The notes beneath the pieces are model-generated. The model saw nothing but the letters and a program-made list of their open reading frames with translations. It had not been told where the DNA came from and ran no database searches. Shown one piece after another: positions 1 through 12,118 of a stretch of DNA of 64,000 nucleotides; position 1 is the stretch's first letter; the number at the start of each line of letters is the position of its first letter. A program made the position numbers and the translations under genes. The stretch is from Pratylenchus scribneri (taxonomy: Eukaryota; Nematoda; Chromadorea; Rhabditida; Pratylenchidae). Where the stretch lies: contig JAQSEB010000012.1 in NCBI GenBank assembly GCA_030063045.1, positions 1,364,001 through 1,428,000 of the forward strand, read 5' to 3'.

Positions 1-65
1 CCAACTTTATTGGGACTAGAACGCCCATAAGACGATCAACGCTTATGAAGAAGATTACACTGTAG

Positions 66-239
66 CTAATAAAGTCAGCAGATGGGGTTATTAGCTCAGC
101 AAGGAAGCAATATTTCAAAGGGATGGTTGTATTTGACAAATGTAGATATGCGGGTAGAACAGTTAGGGAGGATTCGGATAGTGTATCAGTGCATGCGAGG
201 ACTAGAAGAAATAGGCCACAGCTACTAGTACGAAGTTGA
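66..239 (+). other. Possible degraded coding fragment
   Basis: A stretch of 57 codons without a stop, bounded by TAG at 63 and TGA at 237-239, lies in a patch clearly richer in GC than the AT-rich DNA after 240. It has no ATG near its start and the gene would continue left of the window. The product is basic (many Arg/Lys) and not recognised. It may be the tail of an old gene or transposon ORF, or chance. Confidence 0.2.
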
Positions 240-1199
240 CTGAAATTAAAATTGCATTTTTTTTGTAAAGTGAAAAGAAAAGGAAATATTTTTTACCGAC
301 AAAAAAATTTTTTACTTACAAAGAGCATTTGACTTCTAGTAAATCTGAAATCGGTTTTATACCCTACAAACCTTGAACCAATTTGTATATCTAATCGAGA
401 GTCGAGATCGAGACGCATCGAATGGTATATAAAATGTCAGATTTTGACTCAAAATGAAAGATTTTATGACCAAAAAATTAAATTTTGGTTTAAAAATTTT
501 TTAATTTTTGGCAAAAAATTGACATTTTTTATATATTTATTGCGTTAGGATGAGATCTATTTCAAATTTCAAAAACTGTTTTGTTGGAAAAAAAAATTAA
601 AATGTGAATAGGTAAAATTAATATTAAAGGTATATTCATTAATTGAATACTAATTCTTTCTTCATCTATTATATGGCTTAAATAAAATAGTTAAGAAATC
701 ATCATTAGGACTAGGAAAAATTAAAATAGTGATTTTATTTAATTATGCTTTAAAACGTTAAAAAAGCATTTCTAATTTGATTTGAACACAAAATATTGAA
801 TTACTTTACTTTTCTCTTGTTATTATTATTTTTTTTGGCATTTTTATATCACTATTTTGTTATTTTTATCAATATTTTAGTATTTTTGGAAATTTTCTAA
901 AAATTCAATCTGAAAATCAAAATTTTCTCTGATGTAGATTTTTTACCAAATTTTTTTACGGCTAAACCAATTTGGTCTAAAAATTTTTTTAATAGAAAGT
1001 AGAGACTATTTTTCGTCAAAAATTTCCCTTTTAAATCATTTTGATCGCATTTTGATTTGAGGCCTTTTTTCTTCAAAAAAATTTTTTTGGTAAATTTTTA
1101 ACACGTTTTTGAAATTTATCTCACTATTTTGGAATTATTTAGTGCCGTGTCATTTTTTCGATTTTAAATCACTATTTTTTACAGCCCTAATCTTCATAC
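240..1199. other. AT-rich gene-free stretch
   Basis: No supportable gene. The DNA is dominated by A and T runs. Positions about 325-435 look like a decayed arm of the hairpin element at 22066-22415 (shared words such as CCTACAAACCTT and GCATCGAATGGTATAT). Confidence 0.5.
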
Positions 1200-1207
1200 A
1201 TGAAGAG

Positions 1208-1278
1208 AAGGGTTGCCTCGGGTTACCGGAAACCTGAAAGCTGAAACCCGAGGTTTTTTGCGACCCAGGGCAACCCTG
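1208..1278. mobile_element. 71-bp hAT-like miniature element
   Basis: The ends are inverted copies: left AAGGGTTGCC, right GGCAACCCTG, with a second inverted pair (TCGGGTT / AACCCGA) inside. It is flanked by a perfect 8-bp direct repeat ATGAAGAG at 1200-1207 and 1279-1286. An 8-bp duplication with a CAGGGTTG-type end is the signature of hAT transposons. At 71 bp it has no coding capacity. Confidence 0.6.
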
Positions 1279-1286
1279 ATGAAGAG

Positions 1287-3130
1287 GACGAAGACCATTA
1301 AGATTAAAAACCTTTTTAATATTTGCACGTTCTATTTTTTTCTATTCACAATAGTATAATTAATAACCTTTTTTTTATGTTAATTCAAAATTAACATATC
1401 AAAAAATTTTGTACAATGATCTCATTATTCTTTCTCTAATTCCATTATTATATTATACCTGTTTTTTATGACAACATAAATGAAGCTCAAATTCGTTATG
1501 AAACCAAATGTGCAGATAACAGATTGGAGGAGAACAATTAATAACAAAAAAGTATTATCCATTATTCGGATTATTTCTTTAAAAATTCAGGGTAGAATAA
1601 AAATAATGGAAGGAAAAAAGGCATATTATATAATTGATAGTCACATCACACTTATTTCATGATTAATTCGAAAATCACTAATTATTGCCGTTTGCCTACT
1701 AGTGGATTCGTTATGCAATAAATATTGCTTTAATATATCATTACTGGCATTTTTCCTAGAGATGAAGAAGGTGTAGATTAGAGATCGGACGGAAACGGTA
1801 AACCGTTTCGGGAAAATTCGGGAAACGGGAAAGGGAATTGTCGGAATTCCTTAAAAAATTCCCACTTAGGCATCCTTTTTATACAGTAGCGAAATAAGGA
1901 ATTGGAAGAAGTTTTCGGATGGGAAAATATTTGATAGCAAATTATACAAAATGAAATAATTTTATGGGAGAGGATAAAGGAATGTAGTATATTTTTGGGT
2001 TCTTTCTAATGGGAACATCAAGAATGCATTGAAAATTTGTTGAATGGTGGGAAATTGCTTGGCAAATATTTGAATATTATTTGCTGCACAATAAATTTAT
2101 GAAGTTTGATTATCTTGGGAAAATTGCCTCGAACTAACATTTGAATATTGTTTTTACTTTATTAAGGACAGAGGAAGGATAAGCTTTGTGCATGTTCTTG
2201 ATTGTTAAACAATTTATGAGAATATGAGAGAATTCCTCTATTAACTAACTAATAAGAAATAATTACAATGAGATTGGGGCATTTACTGAAAATGAACAGC
2301 AATAGAAAATAAAATGAGAAATATTTAAATTTGCTGAAAGAGTATTATTTTTCTTTCTCGGTAAGTTGACCCAGAGAGAATGCCCTAAATAAAAATCCTT
2401 TTATTAATTTTTATTACATCCGCCGGACAATTCAGAATTTCGGACTGGATAACGCCAAAATCATCTTATTCTTATTGCCTATTAGAAATTACCAATAATC
2501 TCTACATTGCATGATGCCTGATGAATGAGTTTAAAATTCTAAATCTAATTTATGGGGTGCAAATTTTTTCCATTTTTACAACAAAATCGGCGGACCTGTA
2601 TGTAAAGAGAATTGAATGGTTATTTAAAAGCCGGTTCATTGTTAAATGACAACGAACAACGTAGAACGTACCCTGATGTCTGATCCAACCGGCTGAGTTT
2701 GCATGAAATACGAAATTAAAAAAACTACGAAAAGTGAGAAAATTACGATAACGAAACGAAATTTCGTCCAGCCCTGCTGCCTGCCTACATATTTGTCCTC
2801 AATTAAAAATACAAAACTTCAGTGAATAAGAAAATAAAGGTTCAAAAATTTCTTAAGTTTAGCTAAAAACACGCAATACATAAGAATTATTCAAAATGCA
2901 GGCAAATATATCCTACAAAATAAAGGTCATCAAAACATTCATTCTCAGTAATAAATTCATATTTTTAAAAGAAAAATATCCGCCGTACCGTAAGGCTTAC
3001 ATAAATAAAATTAAAATTGAATACATGCAAATATTTGAACATTTAAGAATTTAATCAAAAACTTTATTATTTGATTCGATATTGATAAAATTGTGTAAGA
3101 AAAAATATTTATTGAAGCAAATTAAATATG
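1287..3130. other. AT-rich gene-free stretch
   Basis: No convincing gene. The short ORF at 1480-1662 is of a kind expected by chance. A GC-richer patch at about 1774-1850 starts with TTAGAGATCGG, the end word of the element at 22952-23061, and may be a decayed relative. Confidence 0.4.
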
Positions 3131-3445
3131 GTCAAAAAGCATTTACCGGTCTAATTAGACCAGGTATGAAATATAGTCCAAAAGCATTTTACCGGTCTAA
3201 TTAGACCCGGTAAAATATAATCCAAAAGCATCTTACCGGTCTAATTAGACCCGGTAAAATATAATCCAAAAGCATTTTACCGGTCTAATTAGACCCGGTA
3301 AAATATAATCCAAAAGCATTTTACCGGTCTAATTAGACCCGGTAAAATATAATCCAAAAGCATTTTACCGGTCTAATTAGACCCGGTATGAAATATAGTC
3401 CAAAAACATTTTACCGGTCTACTTAGACCAGGTAAAATATAGTCC
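3131..3445. repeat. 44-bp satellite with palindromic core, 7 copies
   Basis: Seven tandem copies start their core at 3145, 3191, 3235, 3279, 3323, 3367 and 3413, so the period is 44 bp (46 bp where GGTATG replaces GGTA). Each copy holds the near-palindrome ACCGGTCTAATTAGACC followed by CGGT or AGGT, then an AT-rich spacer ending in CCAAAAGCAT. Central copies are almost identical and outer copies are more diverged, as expected of unequal exchange. Confidence 0.9.
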
Positions 3446-3806
3446 TTGAAAAAAATTTCAAGTTTTTTTTAAACAAAATGATTTTTTTAGTCAATGATAA
3501 AGCCAACATAATAAATTTTCATCGAAAACAATCTATTTTTTTTTATATTTTATGATACCTATCAAACAACTTAGCCCATCTTATACAAATTTTTTATCCA
3601 ATATCTTTTTATTCTTAACAATTAATAATTCCATTCTTATTTTTATCAAAAATTAAATTGACAAAAAAAAATGCAATATTTATAATTATTTTTTTATCAT
3701 AGACGATTGAACAAAACAAAAAAGATTCCCTTAAGAAAAATGTTAAATTTTTATTTAGTAGAAATAAAATCGAATAATTAAAATGCTTTTTGCATCCATC
3801 ATCAAA

Positions 3807-4004
3807 TTATGTAATTAACATTTCTGTCATCTGCTCTTTCAACCAATGGAATAGATCAATTGGAATTGGCCCACGCAAATGTTTGGGTTTATGCGTTGGT
3901 TTCGCCTGTGTTGTCAGTGTTTGCATTCGAAAATCCACATGCTTTGTTTTTGAATGCAAATGAAATTCTAGCTTGTAATCATAACGGAAACCGCCTTTGA
4001 CCAA
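3807..4004 (-). other. Candidate coding exon, unknown
   Basis: An open reading frame of about 65 codons without an ATG start ends at TAA. Its residue mix is more protein-like than that of neighbouring AT-rich ORFs. The only nearby acceptor (CAAAG before GGCGGT) would enter in phase 1, which does not fit the end of the coiled-coil gene at 5575-8150, so I do not join them. Not recognised; it could be a terminal exon or chance. Confidence 0.25.
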
Positions 4005-4374
4005 TTGACAACAAATTAGAGAAGGCTAAAATTTCGTTAATTATGTTTTTTTTGCGTCAATTTTTTTAATTTTTGAACCAGAATTTGGCATAAGAATTTT
4101 ATTTATTTTAGAAAAAATTTAACGAATATGATCAAAATAAATGAGTTTTCTTGTTTTTTTTTAGTTTTTTGTTAAATCATATTTGATAATTTTGATCACT
4201 AAAAAATAGTTTTAAATTTTTATTAACGAATTGAAAGTTTTGTGAGAAAATTATCTATAAACAAATTTGGAAGAGCCAGTCAAATGCATCTTAATAAAAT
4301 ATGGAGATTATTATTAAGAAGTGAAAAATAAAATTTAATTTTCGCAAACATTTATTGTTTATATATTTCCAGAC

Positions 4375-4850
4375 TATTCTTTGTTTATATTTTTCCAATT
4401 ATTTTTGGTTTATATTTTTCCAAATATTTTTTGTTTATATTTTTCCAAACATTTTTTTGTTTATTTTTCCAAACAATTTTTGTTTATAGTATTTTTCCAA
4501 ACTATTTTTTGTTTATATTTTTCCAATTATTTTTTGTTTATATTTTTCCAATTATTTTTGGTTTATATTTTTCCAAATATTTTTTGTTTATATTTTTCTA
4601 AACATTTTTTTGTTTATTTTTCCAAACAATTTTTGTTTATAGTATTTTTCCAAACTATTTTTTGTTTATATTTTTCCAATTATTTTTTGTTTATATTTTT
4701 CCAATTATTTTTTGTTTATATTTTTCCAAATATTTTTTGTTTATATTTTTCCAAACATTTTTTTTGTTTATTTTTCCAAACAATTTTTGTTTATAGTATT
4801 TTTCCAAACTATTTTTTGTTTTTGTTTTTCTAAACAATTTTTGTTTTTTT
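4375..4850. repeat. TTTTTGTTTATATTTTTCCAA minisatellite, 153-bp higher order
   Basis: Roughly 21-30-bp units of the form TTTGTTTATATTTTTCC repeat across the interval. They are organised in a larger repeat of about 153 bp: the pattern starting near 4381 recurs near 4534 and 4687. The Phe-rich ORFs read through it are by-products of the repeat. Confidence 0.85.
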
Positions 4851-5574
4851 ATTTTTTAAAAAAATTTTGTGTTTCTTTTTCATTTTTAAATAATTTGTTA
4901 AAAATCATAAAAAATGATATTTTTATATTTGTACTATTGTAGAGATGTCCTAGTAAAACCCAAATGTGAAATGTCATATTTTTCCCAAGAAATTTTTTAA
5001 AATTTTAAATCACATGTTTTTCCCGAATTTTATGGCCATTCCTTATTTCCTCCAAATCATTATATAGAGCACGCATTGAATTGAGTAAAATGTACGTGTC
5101 CGCTGGCAAAGAGATATTTGGAAAATATGTAAACAATTTGATTTCATTTGGGTCCATTAACATTAAATTATATTTCTTAATTAAAAATATTAGTTTCTCT
5201 TTTTTTATATTTTTTTTAATCCTCTAAATGATTTTCTATTTTTTCTACTTAAACTATTTTCCTTTAAAATAATGGAATATTATTAGGTCAATGGATAATT
5301 ATTTTTTATCATTGGATAAAAATTAAAAAATAATAAATAAATAAACTAAAGCCCTTTAAAATGGTACATCCTCTTGGCTACATAATTTCCCGCATTAATG
5401 ATTAAATAATTTTAAGTAAGTGTCATAAATGTCAAGATCGAAAATTTCCTAACAATATTAAAAATTAATATGCAAATTCCATGTGATAAAATTTATCAAA
5501 ATTTTCCTTTTTGTATTTTATAATTTCTTAAAAGTTCACAAAAATTTAGACAAATTTTTAAAAAATAGAATTTC
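4851..5574. other. AT-rich gene-free stretch
   Basis: No coding signal seen on either strand, only low-complexity AT-rich DNA downstream of the minus-strand gene that ends at 5575. Confidence 0.5.
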
Positions 5575-8150
5575 CTATGTTTTATTATATAATTTATGTG
5601 AATAAATAAGCACCTGTTCCAGCACATAAATTTGAATGAATTTTTTGCCACTTAAGCATCGCTTCAATTCAACTATCATCCGCCGGTGTTTTGGTTCTTC
5701 AAAATCCACCGTATAATTGAATGATTCTCTTCGTAACAATTCAAATTGTTTTCTTTGATCATAGGCATTTAAATACGCAAATGTCCCATAAAATGATGGG
5801 TTCTCTTGTATAATATTGTACTGAAATTGTTGCAAATTCTCTTCATTGATTTCATCCTAAAATGCAAAAAATTTGTTGAAACTCATATATGTAGTATTTT
5901 ATTCAAATGAGAAAAATTCTGCAAAGAATTCTAAAATATACTAAAAAATGCAAAAAAATGATCAAATGCTAAAATAATAAAATAATAATAAAAATGGCAA
6001 AAAGTGACAAAATGTTAAAATTTTATTTAAAAAAAGATACATTTTTATTTTGAATTATTATTTTTTAAATATATAAAATCTTTTCTTTAATTTTTTAAAT
6101 TACTTGCCCCATTTTTAATCAACAGATTCGTTGTTTCATTATTTAACATGCAAGAATTTTCAAAGCTAATTATTCCATCCAAATCACATGCATTCTGTTC
6201 CTCATCATGATATCCGTTGTCAACATAATTTGAAATAGAATCATCCTAAAAATTTATTAAATAAAATTTAGCCTTATTATATTAAAAAATAATAATTGTA
6301 TAATTTGCAATAATAAGAAAACGAGACAAGGACGAGGGAAAATATAACCAACCAGGAATTCCATTTACCATAAAATGCTCTTTTAATTCCCTGTGGAAAA
6401 TTATTTTTCAGCTCTCAAAAATTGAAAAATTAGTGGTCAAACTCTTAATTGTTAACATTTTTTGAACAAATTATAACGGATTTTGTAAAGCTTTAGGGAA
6501 CTAAGAAAATGCAATAAAAAATTTTTTAAGTCACATTGAAAAAGTACCTATAGATCTCAAAAATCGAGGGTGGAGAATTATTTAGAGAGTGGTGAATTAA
6601 AAGAGCATATACGATACGGAATTGCACCGTTCTTTCAAGGCTTAGCTATCTTCTTTAATAATTAAATTAAATAATAAGTTACCATGTTCATTTTTTTCTT
6701 CTTCATTTTCTTAATTTTCTTCTCCATTTTCCTCTTCTTTTTCATTTCATTCTTCTTAATTATTTTTTCAACCAATTGTGCTGTACACTTTTTCCCAATT
6801 TCACATTTTATTCCATTAATTTCCAATTTTAACTCTTCTATATTTTCCTTCAATTTTGCATTTTCCCTTTTGAGTTCATTATTTTCAACTATAAATTTGG
6901 CAATAATTTGTTCTTTAAATCTATGTATCCTTGCAAAATTTTCCTCTTGAAATTTGTTCCATTTTTGTTCATTTGCTTCAGTGTGTTCCTTTTGTTTCTA
7001 AAAAGGAGAATTAAAGCAATAATCAAAGATTTTGGTAACAGCTGATAAAGGAATATAAAAAAAAATATAAAAAAATTTCCTTTAAATCGACTTATACTTT
7101 TTTTTTTAAAAACCTATTTAAATTGGCTTAATTTATTTTTGAATTTCTAAAAAATTGGTAAAAATTTAGGTTTAATTAACCTAAAGACATATATGTATTT
7201 AAAAGATTGATGTAATTTAATAAATAAAATAGTCAATTTACAGAGGAAATTTTAGGTATAAAAATGTTATATCGCTTTCCTATTGCATTGTTATTCGAAT
7301 TCGAATTGTCCCTTCCCTATCCTCACCTGATTAATCATAAAATTCATTGTCGTCATTTTATTGCTAAATTTTATGCCAATTTCATCTAAATCCATCTTGT
7401 TGGATATTTTAATATTGTTCATTTCCTCTATATCTATTTTACGTGCCATTTTGATATTTTTCATTTCCTTTGTTAAAATAAGCAAATCGGACTGAAAAAA
7501 AAAATGTATAAGAATATTTTTAATGAGAAATAAAATGACAGCAATGGGATAAATTGTTTAAAATATAGAAATCAAATTTTGATATACTGGCATATCAGAT
7601 AGGAATTTCGAATTTGATTTATTCAATTTGACTTTATTTTAAATTATTTCTAAATTTTAAACTCGGTAGATTAATCGATTCAGTCTATTCTCTATTTGTT
7701 AAAAACAAAAACCGATAATTCAGCTTAGAAAACCGCAAAAAAATAAAACCGAAAGTCAAAACCGTACAGTTTTCCGATTTTGATTTTCATTGCAAAAATG
7801 ATATTTTGGCAAAATTTTATCTTGCCATTTTTTCATGGTGAAATTTTTTAAATTTTTTCTTTATTTTATAAATAAACCAAAAAACCGGAAAACTGAAACA
7901 GAAAACTAGAGATTTTTAAAATTGCCAAAAATTCGTTCTAAATTTTTAGCTATATTTCAACATTTTTTCTTCATTATTTAAAAAATTAATTCAATTAAAT
8001 ATTAATTTTAATAAATTAATATTATTAATTTAAAATATTTACCTTTAAATTCCTCAATTCTTCTAGCATATTTTCCTGACAAATAAAATCCGGTCTCAAA
8101 TCAATTAGATCGCACAAATTCTGATGATGAGAGATATTCTCGATATTCAT
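5575..8150 (-). CDS. Coiled-coil protein, five exons, unknown function
   Basis: Proposed exons: 8150-8043, 7491-7327, 6997-6683, 6245-6108 and 5856-5575. Every junction is phase 0, giving about 335 residues. Four donors or acceptors are ordinary (GTAAAT, GTGAGG, GTAACT; TTTTCAG, TTTTTAG). The fourth intron starts with GCAAGT, the consensus of GC-AG introns, and only this choice keeps the frame. Residues 92-196 (exon 3) are a Lys/Glu/Asn-rich coiled coil ending in a very basic Lys/Met tract. Exon 4 is acidic. Exon 5 is a mixed globular-looking segment of about 93 residues that I do not recognise. The ATG at 8150 lies in a longer open frame with a possible acceptor just upstream, so an earlier exon is possible. 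The exon layout (N-terminal coiled coil, then globular part) resembles the neighbouring gene at 9054-11100, but no sequence relationship is claimed. Confidence 0.5.
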
Positions 8151-9053
8151 GATAAATGAAAAGTACTTTTTACTGATGCTCTAAAAATGGCTTTGAATTT
8201 TTAAAATGTATATTGAAAAAATGTAGAATATTTTTATTGATATGGGATCATTATTTATGTCTAAACCACTGAAAATCATAAAGCGACCTCTGCTGAAGTT
8301 TAACATTTTTTTTAATGAAATACAGAAACTTTAAAGTAGTTATAATTTTACCGAGTTTTTGAAGATACTTATTTTACATTTTTTAATTTTAAATAAATTA
8401 GTTATATAACTATTTATACTGCTGTATAAAAAAATTTATGGTGAATGACTATTAAATATTCTAATATTTTTCCCATATTTATAAGTTTTTTAATCCCTCA
8501 GAGACACTCCAAAAATTTTTAAAAAAAATTTGCCCGAGGAAATTGTTTAGGCAATCAAAAAATTTTATTTTGATATTTAATCCTTAATAGCATTGATGGA
8601 TATTTAGTAGCCTTCCAATGCGATGCGATGCCATGTTGATTTTGATTCCCACAAAATAACAATCGCATATGCCATTTTAATTAATATTACTTTTTGAAAA
8701 TGATTGTCAATATTAATTTCATATTATCAATTGGCGAATTTCTCCTAAAATTTCCAATCTTTGCAAAATTAATTGTTTGGAATATAATTAATTATTTATT
8801 TACGAATATTGGTATGATTCATGTGAAATAAGATAACATTTATTATTAGCGATCAAAAGAAAATCAACACAATATTTGATTGTTTTCTATCATCCATTTC
8901 CATTTTTCGATTCATCATTATCAATTTATTTAATTAATGGGGAAAATATGTCAAAAAGGGAATTTAATTTGAAGTGATAAAGCCATTTTGCGTCTTTTCT
9001 TTAAATGAATTCCATTGGTTTAAAATTCCTGAATAATCAAATTAAAATAATTT
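8151..9053. other. Intergenic AT-rich DNA
   Basis: Space between two minus-strand genes. It should contain the promoter of the coiled-coil gene and the 3' end of the next one. No ORF or repeat stands out. Confidence 0.5.
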
Positions 9054-11100
9054 TTAAAAATATGATTTTACCCCAATTTCTTTAATTTGTACAGAAATTT
9101 TCGAATATGACAAAAATTGCCGGCTATTTTGATTGGCTTTTCCCTTCTTCAATCGAACGAGTTTTTTGCATCCATTTTGGTCATTTTTTAAGGAAAGAAT
9201 TTCATTTGTTTGTTCATTTTCTAAGACAAATTCTGGTACATTTGATAAAGTTCCAGAAAGAAAATGAATTGAGAATTTTGTAGGATTTGTGGCCACGGAA
9301 AATTGCTAAAATTAAAAAAAAATAAAATTAAAAATTCAAGAAATTAATTAACCTCTTTGATTCGGCTAATTAATTCGAGCCCAAAGCGACCGAAAATAGC
9401 AAGTCGGAGTCTTTTTTTCTTATTATCAATCCCAGGTTTTGTCACCCATTTGAACAGTAAATCAATATTCTTTTCATTCAAATGTGTCCGAATTAACCGA
9501 ATATTTTCAAGAATGTCATCGGCATTTGGATGAAATCGCATAAAATCAAAAATGCATGGAACACGAAAGCCATACGCTTTGAAAGCCAACATTTTAAATA
9601 AATTCTGAATTTGGCAAATCCATTCACTATTTATGTAATGCAACGGAAATTGATAAGTATCAAATCCGAAAAATTCAGTAGCAAATGAGAAGCCAAATCC
9701 ATCATTCATTATTATGATTGGTAAAATACAATCAATAAATTTCAAAACTTCTCCATCCAAGAAACTTAATTAAGAATAAATGTAAAAATTAAAATATAAA
9801 ATAAATCTACTTGATTTCAATTTTCTTGAATCCAGTAATGTAATTTATTGGTAGTGGAACTGAGGCAATTGGGATTTGGATATTTGCTGGATATCTGCCG
9901 CTCCATAATTTTGCCCTCAAATTGCCGAATTCATCGCTTTCCGAGCGAAATATCAGTGTTTGTTTAACGAAATATGGCTTCACTTTGCCATGCAATTTTG
10001 GACAACACAGTTGCTTGAATGTCCAGCTGGATATACTCAACGATGAATCAGCCATTTCCACTCGTTTGATCCATTCCAAAACTTCAACCAACCAATTTGG
10101 AAAGCTGGAAAAGTGAATTTCGAATTAACTTGTTAGCCTTTTATTTAGGAATAATTATAATAACGTAAACAAATATTTTAAAAATTAAATCATTATCTGG
10201 TACTTATCTAGCAGCAGTTGTCCAAAGGGGCAAAATTTTTGATACTTTTGTAGTTTGCGTCATCTTTTTTCCTCAAAGAGGGAAAAAAGTACAGGACAGG
10301 GTCAACCCGTAGGGCTAGGGATAGGATTAGGGGATACGTGAAATGATTTTTATTCCATCCTATCCATAACCGTAACCTATCCCCGAATGACCCTAACCAT
10401 AATTCTGAGATAGCACATAAGGCGAGTCCCTTCACTTTTTATTTTAAGGAAAAAAGAAGACGGCGCAAACTTCAAAAGTATCCGATTTCTTTCCCTTCCA
10501 AAATTACCTTATGTTACCCCCTAAATTATTCAAATTTAAACCTAAATTCATGTTTTTTTTTCATCGTTTTATAATCAAATAAGAGTAATAGAAAATATTA
10601 TAATATCTCAATTTCAAATCTGCTGGCTAGGGATAATCGATAAGTATCCATTGTCTTTTACCTACCTCTTCATTTTCCCATATTCGTTTGCTTCATTGTC
10701 ATCTATTTTTACATCCAAATCGGCGGATTCTGTTTCAGCTGATATTTTCATTTGCTCCGTTGGAGGAGAGGAAGAGGTTGATTCCAATGAACGTTTCTAT
10801 TCAATGAAAAAATATTTTTTTAAATACATATTTTAATTTTTAAACAAAATAATAAAATTTAAAATTTTTTTGTAATAAATCCAATATAATTAATTTATTA
10901 AAAAAATAAAATAATTTGAAAAAACTTTAACCTTGGTTTCTTTTAATTGTTCCATTAATTGTTCGATTCGTTCCTTTAATTGGGTATTTTCTTCCATTAA
11001 TTTTGCATTTTGCTCCTTAAATTTGCATTTCATTTGATTCTACCAAATTTACATTCAATCCATCATTATTTTCGGAGATGTCTTCCAAATTATCCGCCAT
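9054..11100 (-). CDS. F-box-family-like protein with N-terminal coiled coil
   Basis: Proposed exons: 11100-11044, 11015-10932, 10796-10666, 10104-9811, 9764-9353 and 9305-9054. Phases agree throughout, giving about 409 residues. Residues 20-47 form a short Glu/Gln/Lys coiled coil, followed by a Ser/Thr/acidic linker (48-91). From about 92 a globular region contains a TDSS-like motif (here ADSSLSIS), an LRAKLW motif, a GFKKIEI(N)F strand and a C-terminal part with FELEN-like spacing. From memory this pattern belongs to a large family of F-box-like or hypothetical proteins expanded in cyst nematodes; a canonical F-box helix is not evident here. The first exon only reads through if a 28-nt GT-AG segment (11016-11043) is removed; otherwise there is a frameshift. 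A hairpin transposon sits in the third intron. The last exon may continue past GGGGTAAAA near 9070. The role is unknown. Confidence 0.55.
10241..10482. mobile_element. Intronic hairpin MITE (GATACTTTTG ends)
   Basis: The left end GATACTTTTGTAGTTTGCG pairs with the right end CGCAAACTTCAAAAGTATC over about 35 bp with few mismatches, extending into CTTTTTTCCT / AGGAAAAAAG. The centre contains GGGCTAGGGATAGGATTAGG and its inverted partner CCTATCC...CCCTAACC. Layout and centre match the GGTACTTAT family at 19450, 22861 and 30117. A GGTACTTATC word also lies at 10199, so the true border may be further left. No clear target duplication. Confidence 0.5.
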
Positions 11101-11662
11101 TTTTTTCACTTTTTATTCAAAATTACTGAAATTAAATTTTTCTGTAAGCAAAGAACAATAATATGAATTATATTATTTAATTAGGACATGAATTTATGAA
11201 AAATTTGATATTCATGCTTTAATAAATTTGGAAAAAATTCGATAAAAACCAAGCCAAATGAAGAGAAAAAGAGGTTAACTTAAAATGGAAAATCTAAATC
11301 TACGGGGAAATGGTGTCTTCCTTCAACAATAAATTGGGTCATTGGTAAATATAAAAGGATCAAATGCCCAATTACCTAGACATTATCTTCCCTAAATTTT
11401 TTTAGATTGAATATTGTGGAGCGTGGATTGTGGATGGACTGAACGAATCCAAATACATAAAGAACAGAATTCCTTCTAATCTCCAATCCCGTTATAAAAC
11501 GAAAATAATTTGCCGGGGGCAATTTTCCCATCCATTTTAAATATTTTTTCCATCCTTATTGTTCATTGAGAATTATTGTTCACATTCGAAATTGATGATG
11601 GATTCCATTTTCTGTTCAATCCCCTGCTCTGTTGCAGTCTTCTTTCCCCCCCCCCCCTCCCC
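11101..11662. other. Intergenic DNA upstream of the F-box-like gene
   Basis: No gene seen. It should hold the promoter of the minus-strand gene starting at 11100. A run of C bases at about 11646-11656 precedes the hAT element. Confidence 0.4.
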
Positions 11663-12118
11663 ATATTTTATAGTGTTCGGCACGAGACGAGATCTCGGCG
11701 AGATTTTCCGAGATATCGAACCGAGATTCTTTCGAGATATCGATCTCGATATCGTCTCGGTCAATTTTTGGAAAAAACCGAGATTTTTCGAGACCGAGAT
11801 TTTCCCGAGATATCGATCTCGGTCTCGTCTCGGTCGACTTTCAATATCGTCGAGATTTTCCGAGATCCGAGATTTTTCAAAATTGCCTTTATTATTAAGA
11901 TTTTTTTTATTTTTAAAAAATAAAATTTTGGCATTGTTTTTATTTTTAATAATATATGAAGAATTATTAATCAAAATTTTTTTCTAATCATATTTTCTAT
12001 GAAATTTCAAATTTGTTCAACAATATTAAAATTAATTTTAGCAAAATGAGTTTATATTGGAATATTGGTCTTTATAATAAAATTTCGAAAGAAGAAGCCG
12101 AATGCAACGAATGCAAAG

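Noticed and set aside
3131..3445. Regular palindromic repeats resembling a CRISPR array
   Set aside because: The spacers are the same in every copy and the DNA is eukaryotic, so this is a satellite.
4381..4942. Long Phe-rich ORFs resembling a membrane protein
   Set aside because: They are translations of a T-rich minisatellite and repeat with its 153-bp period.
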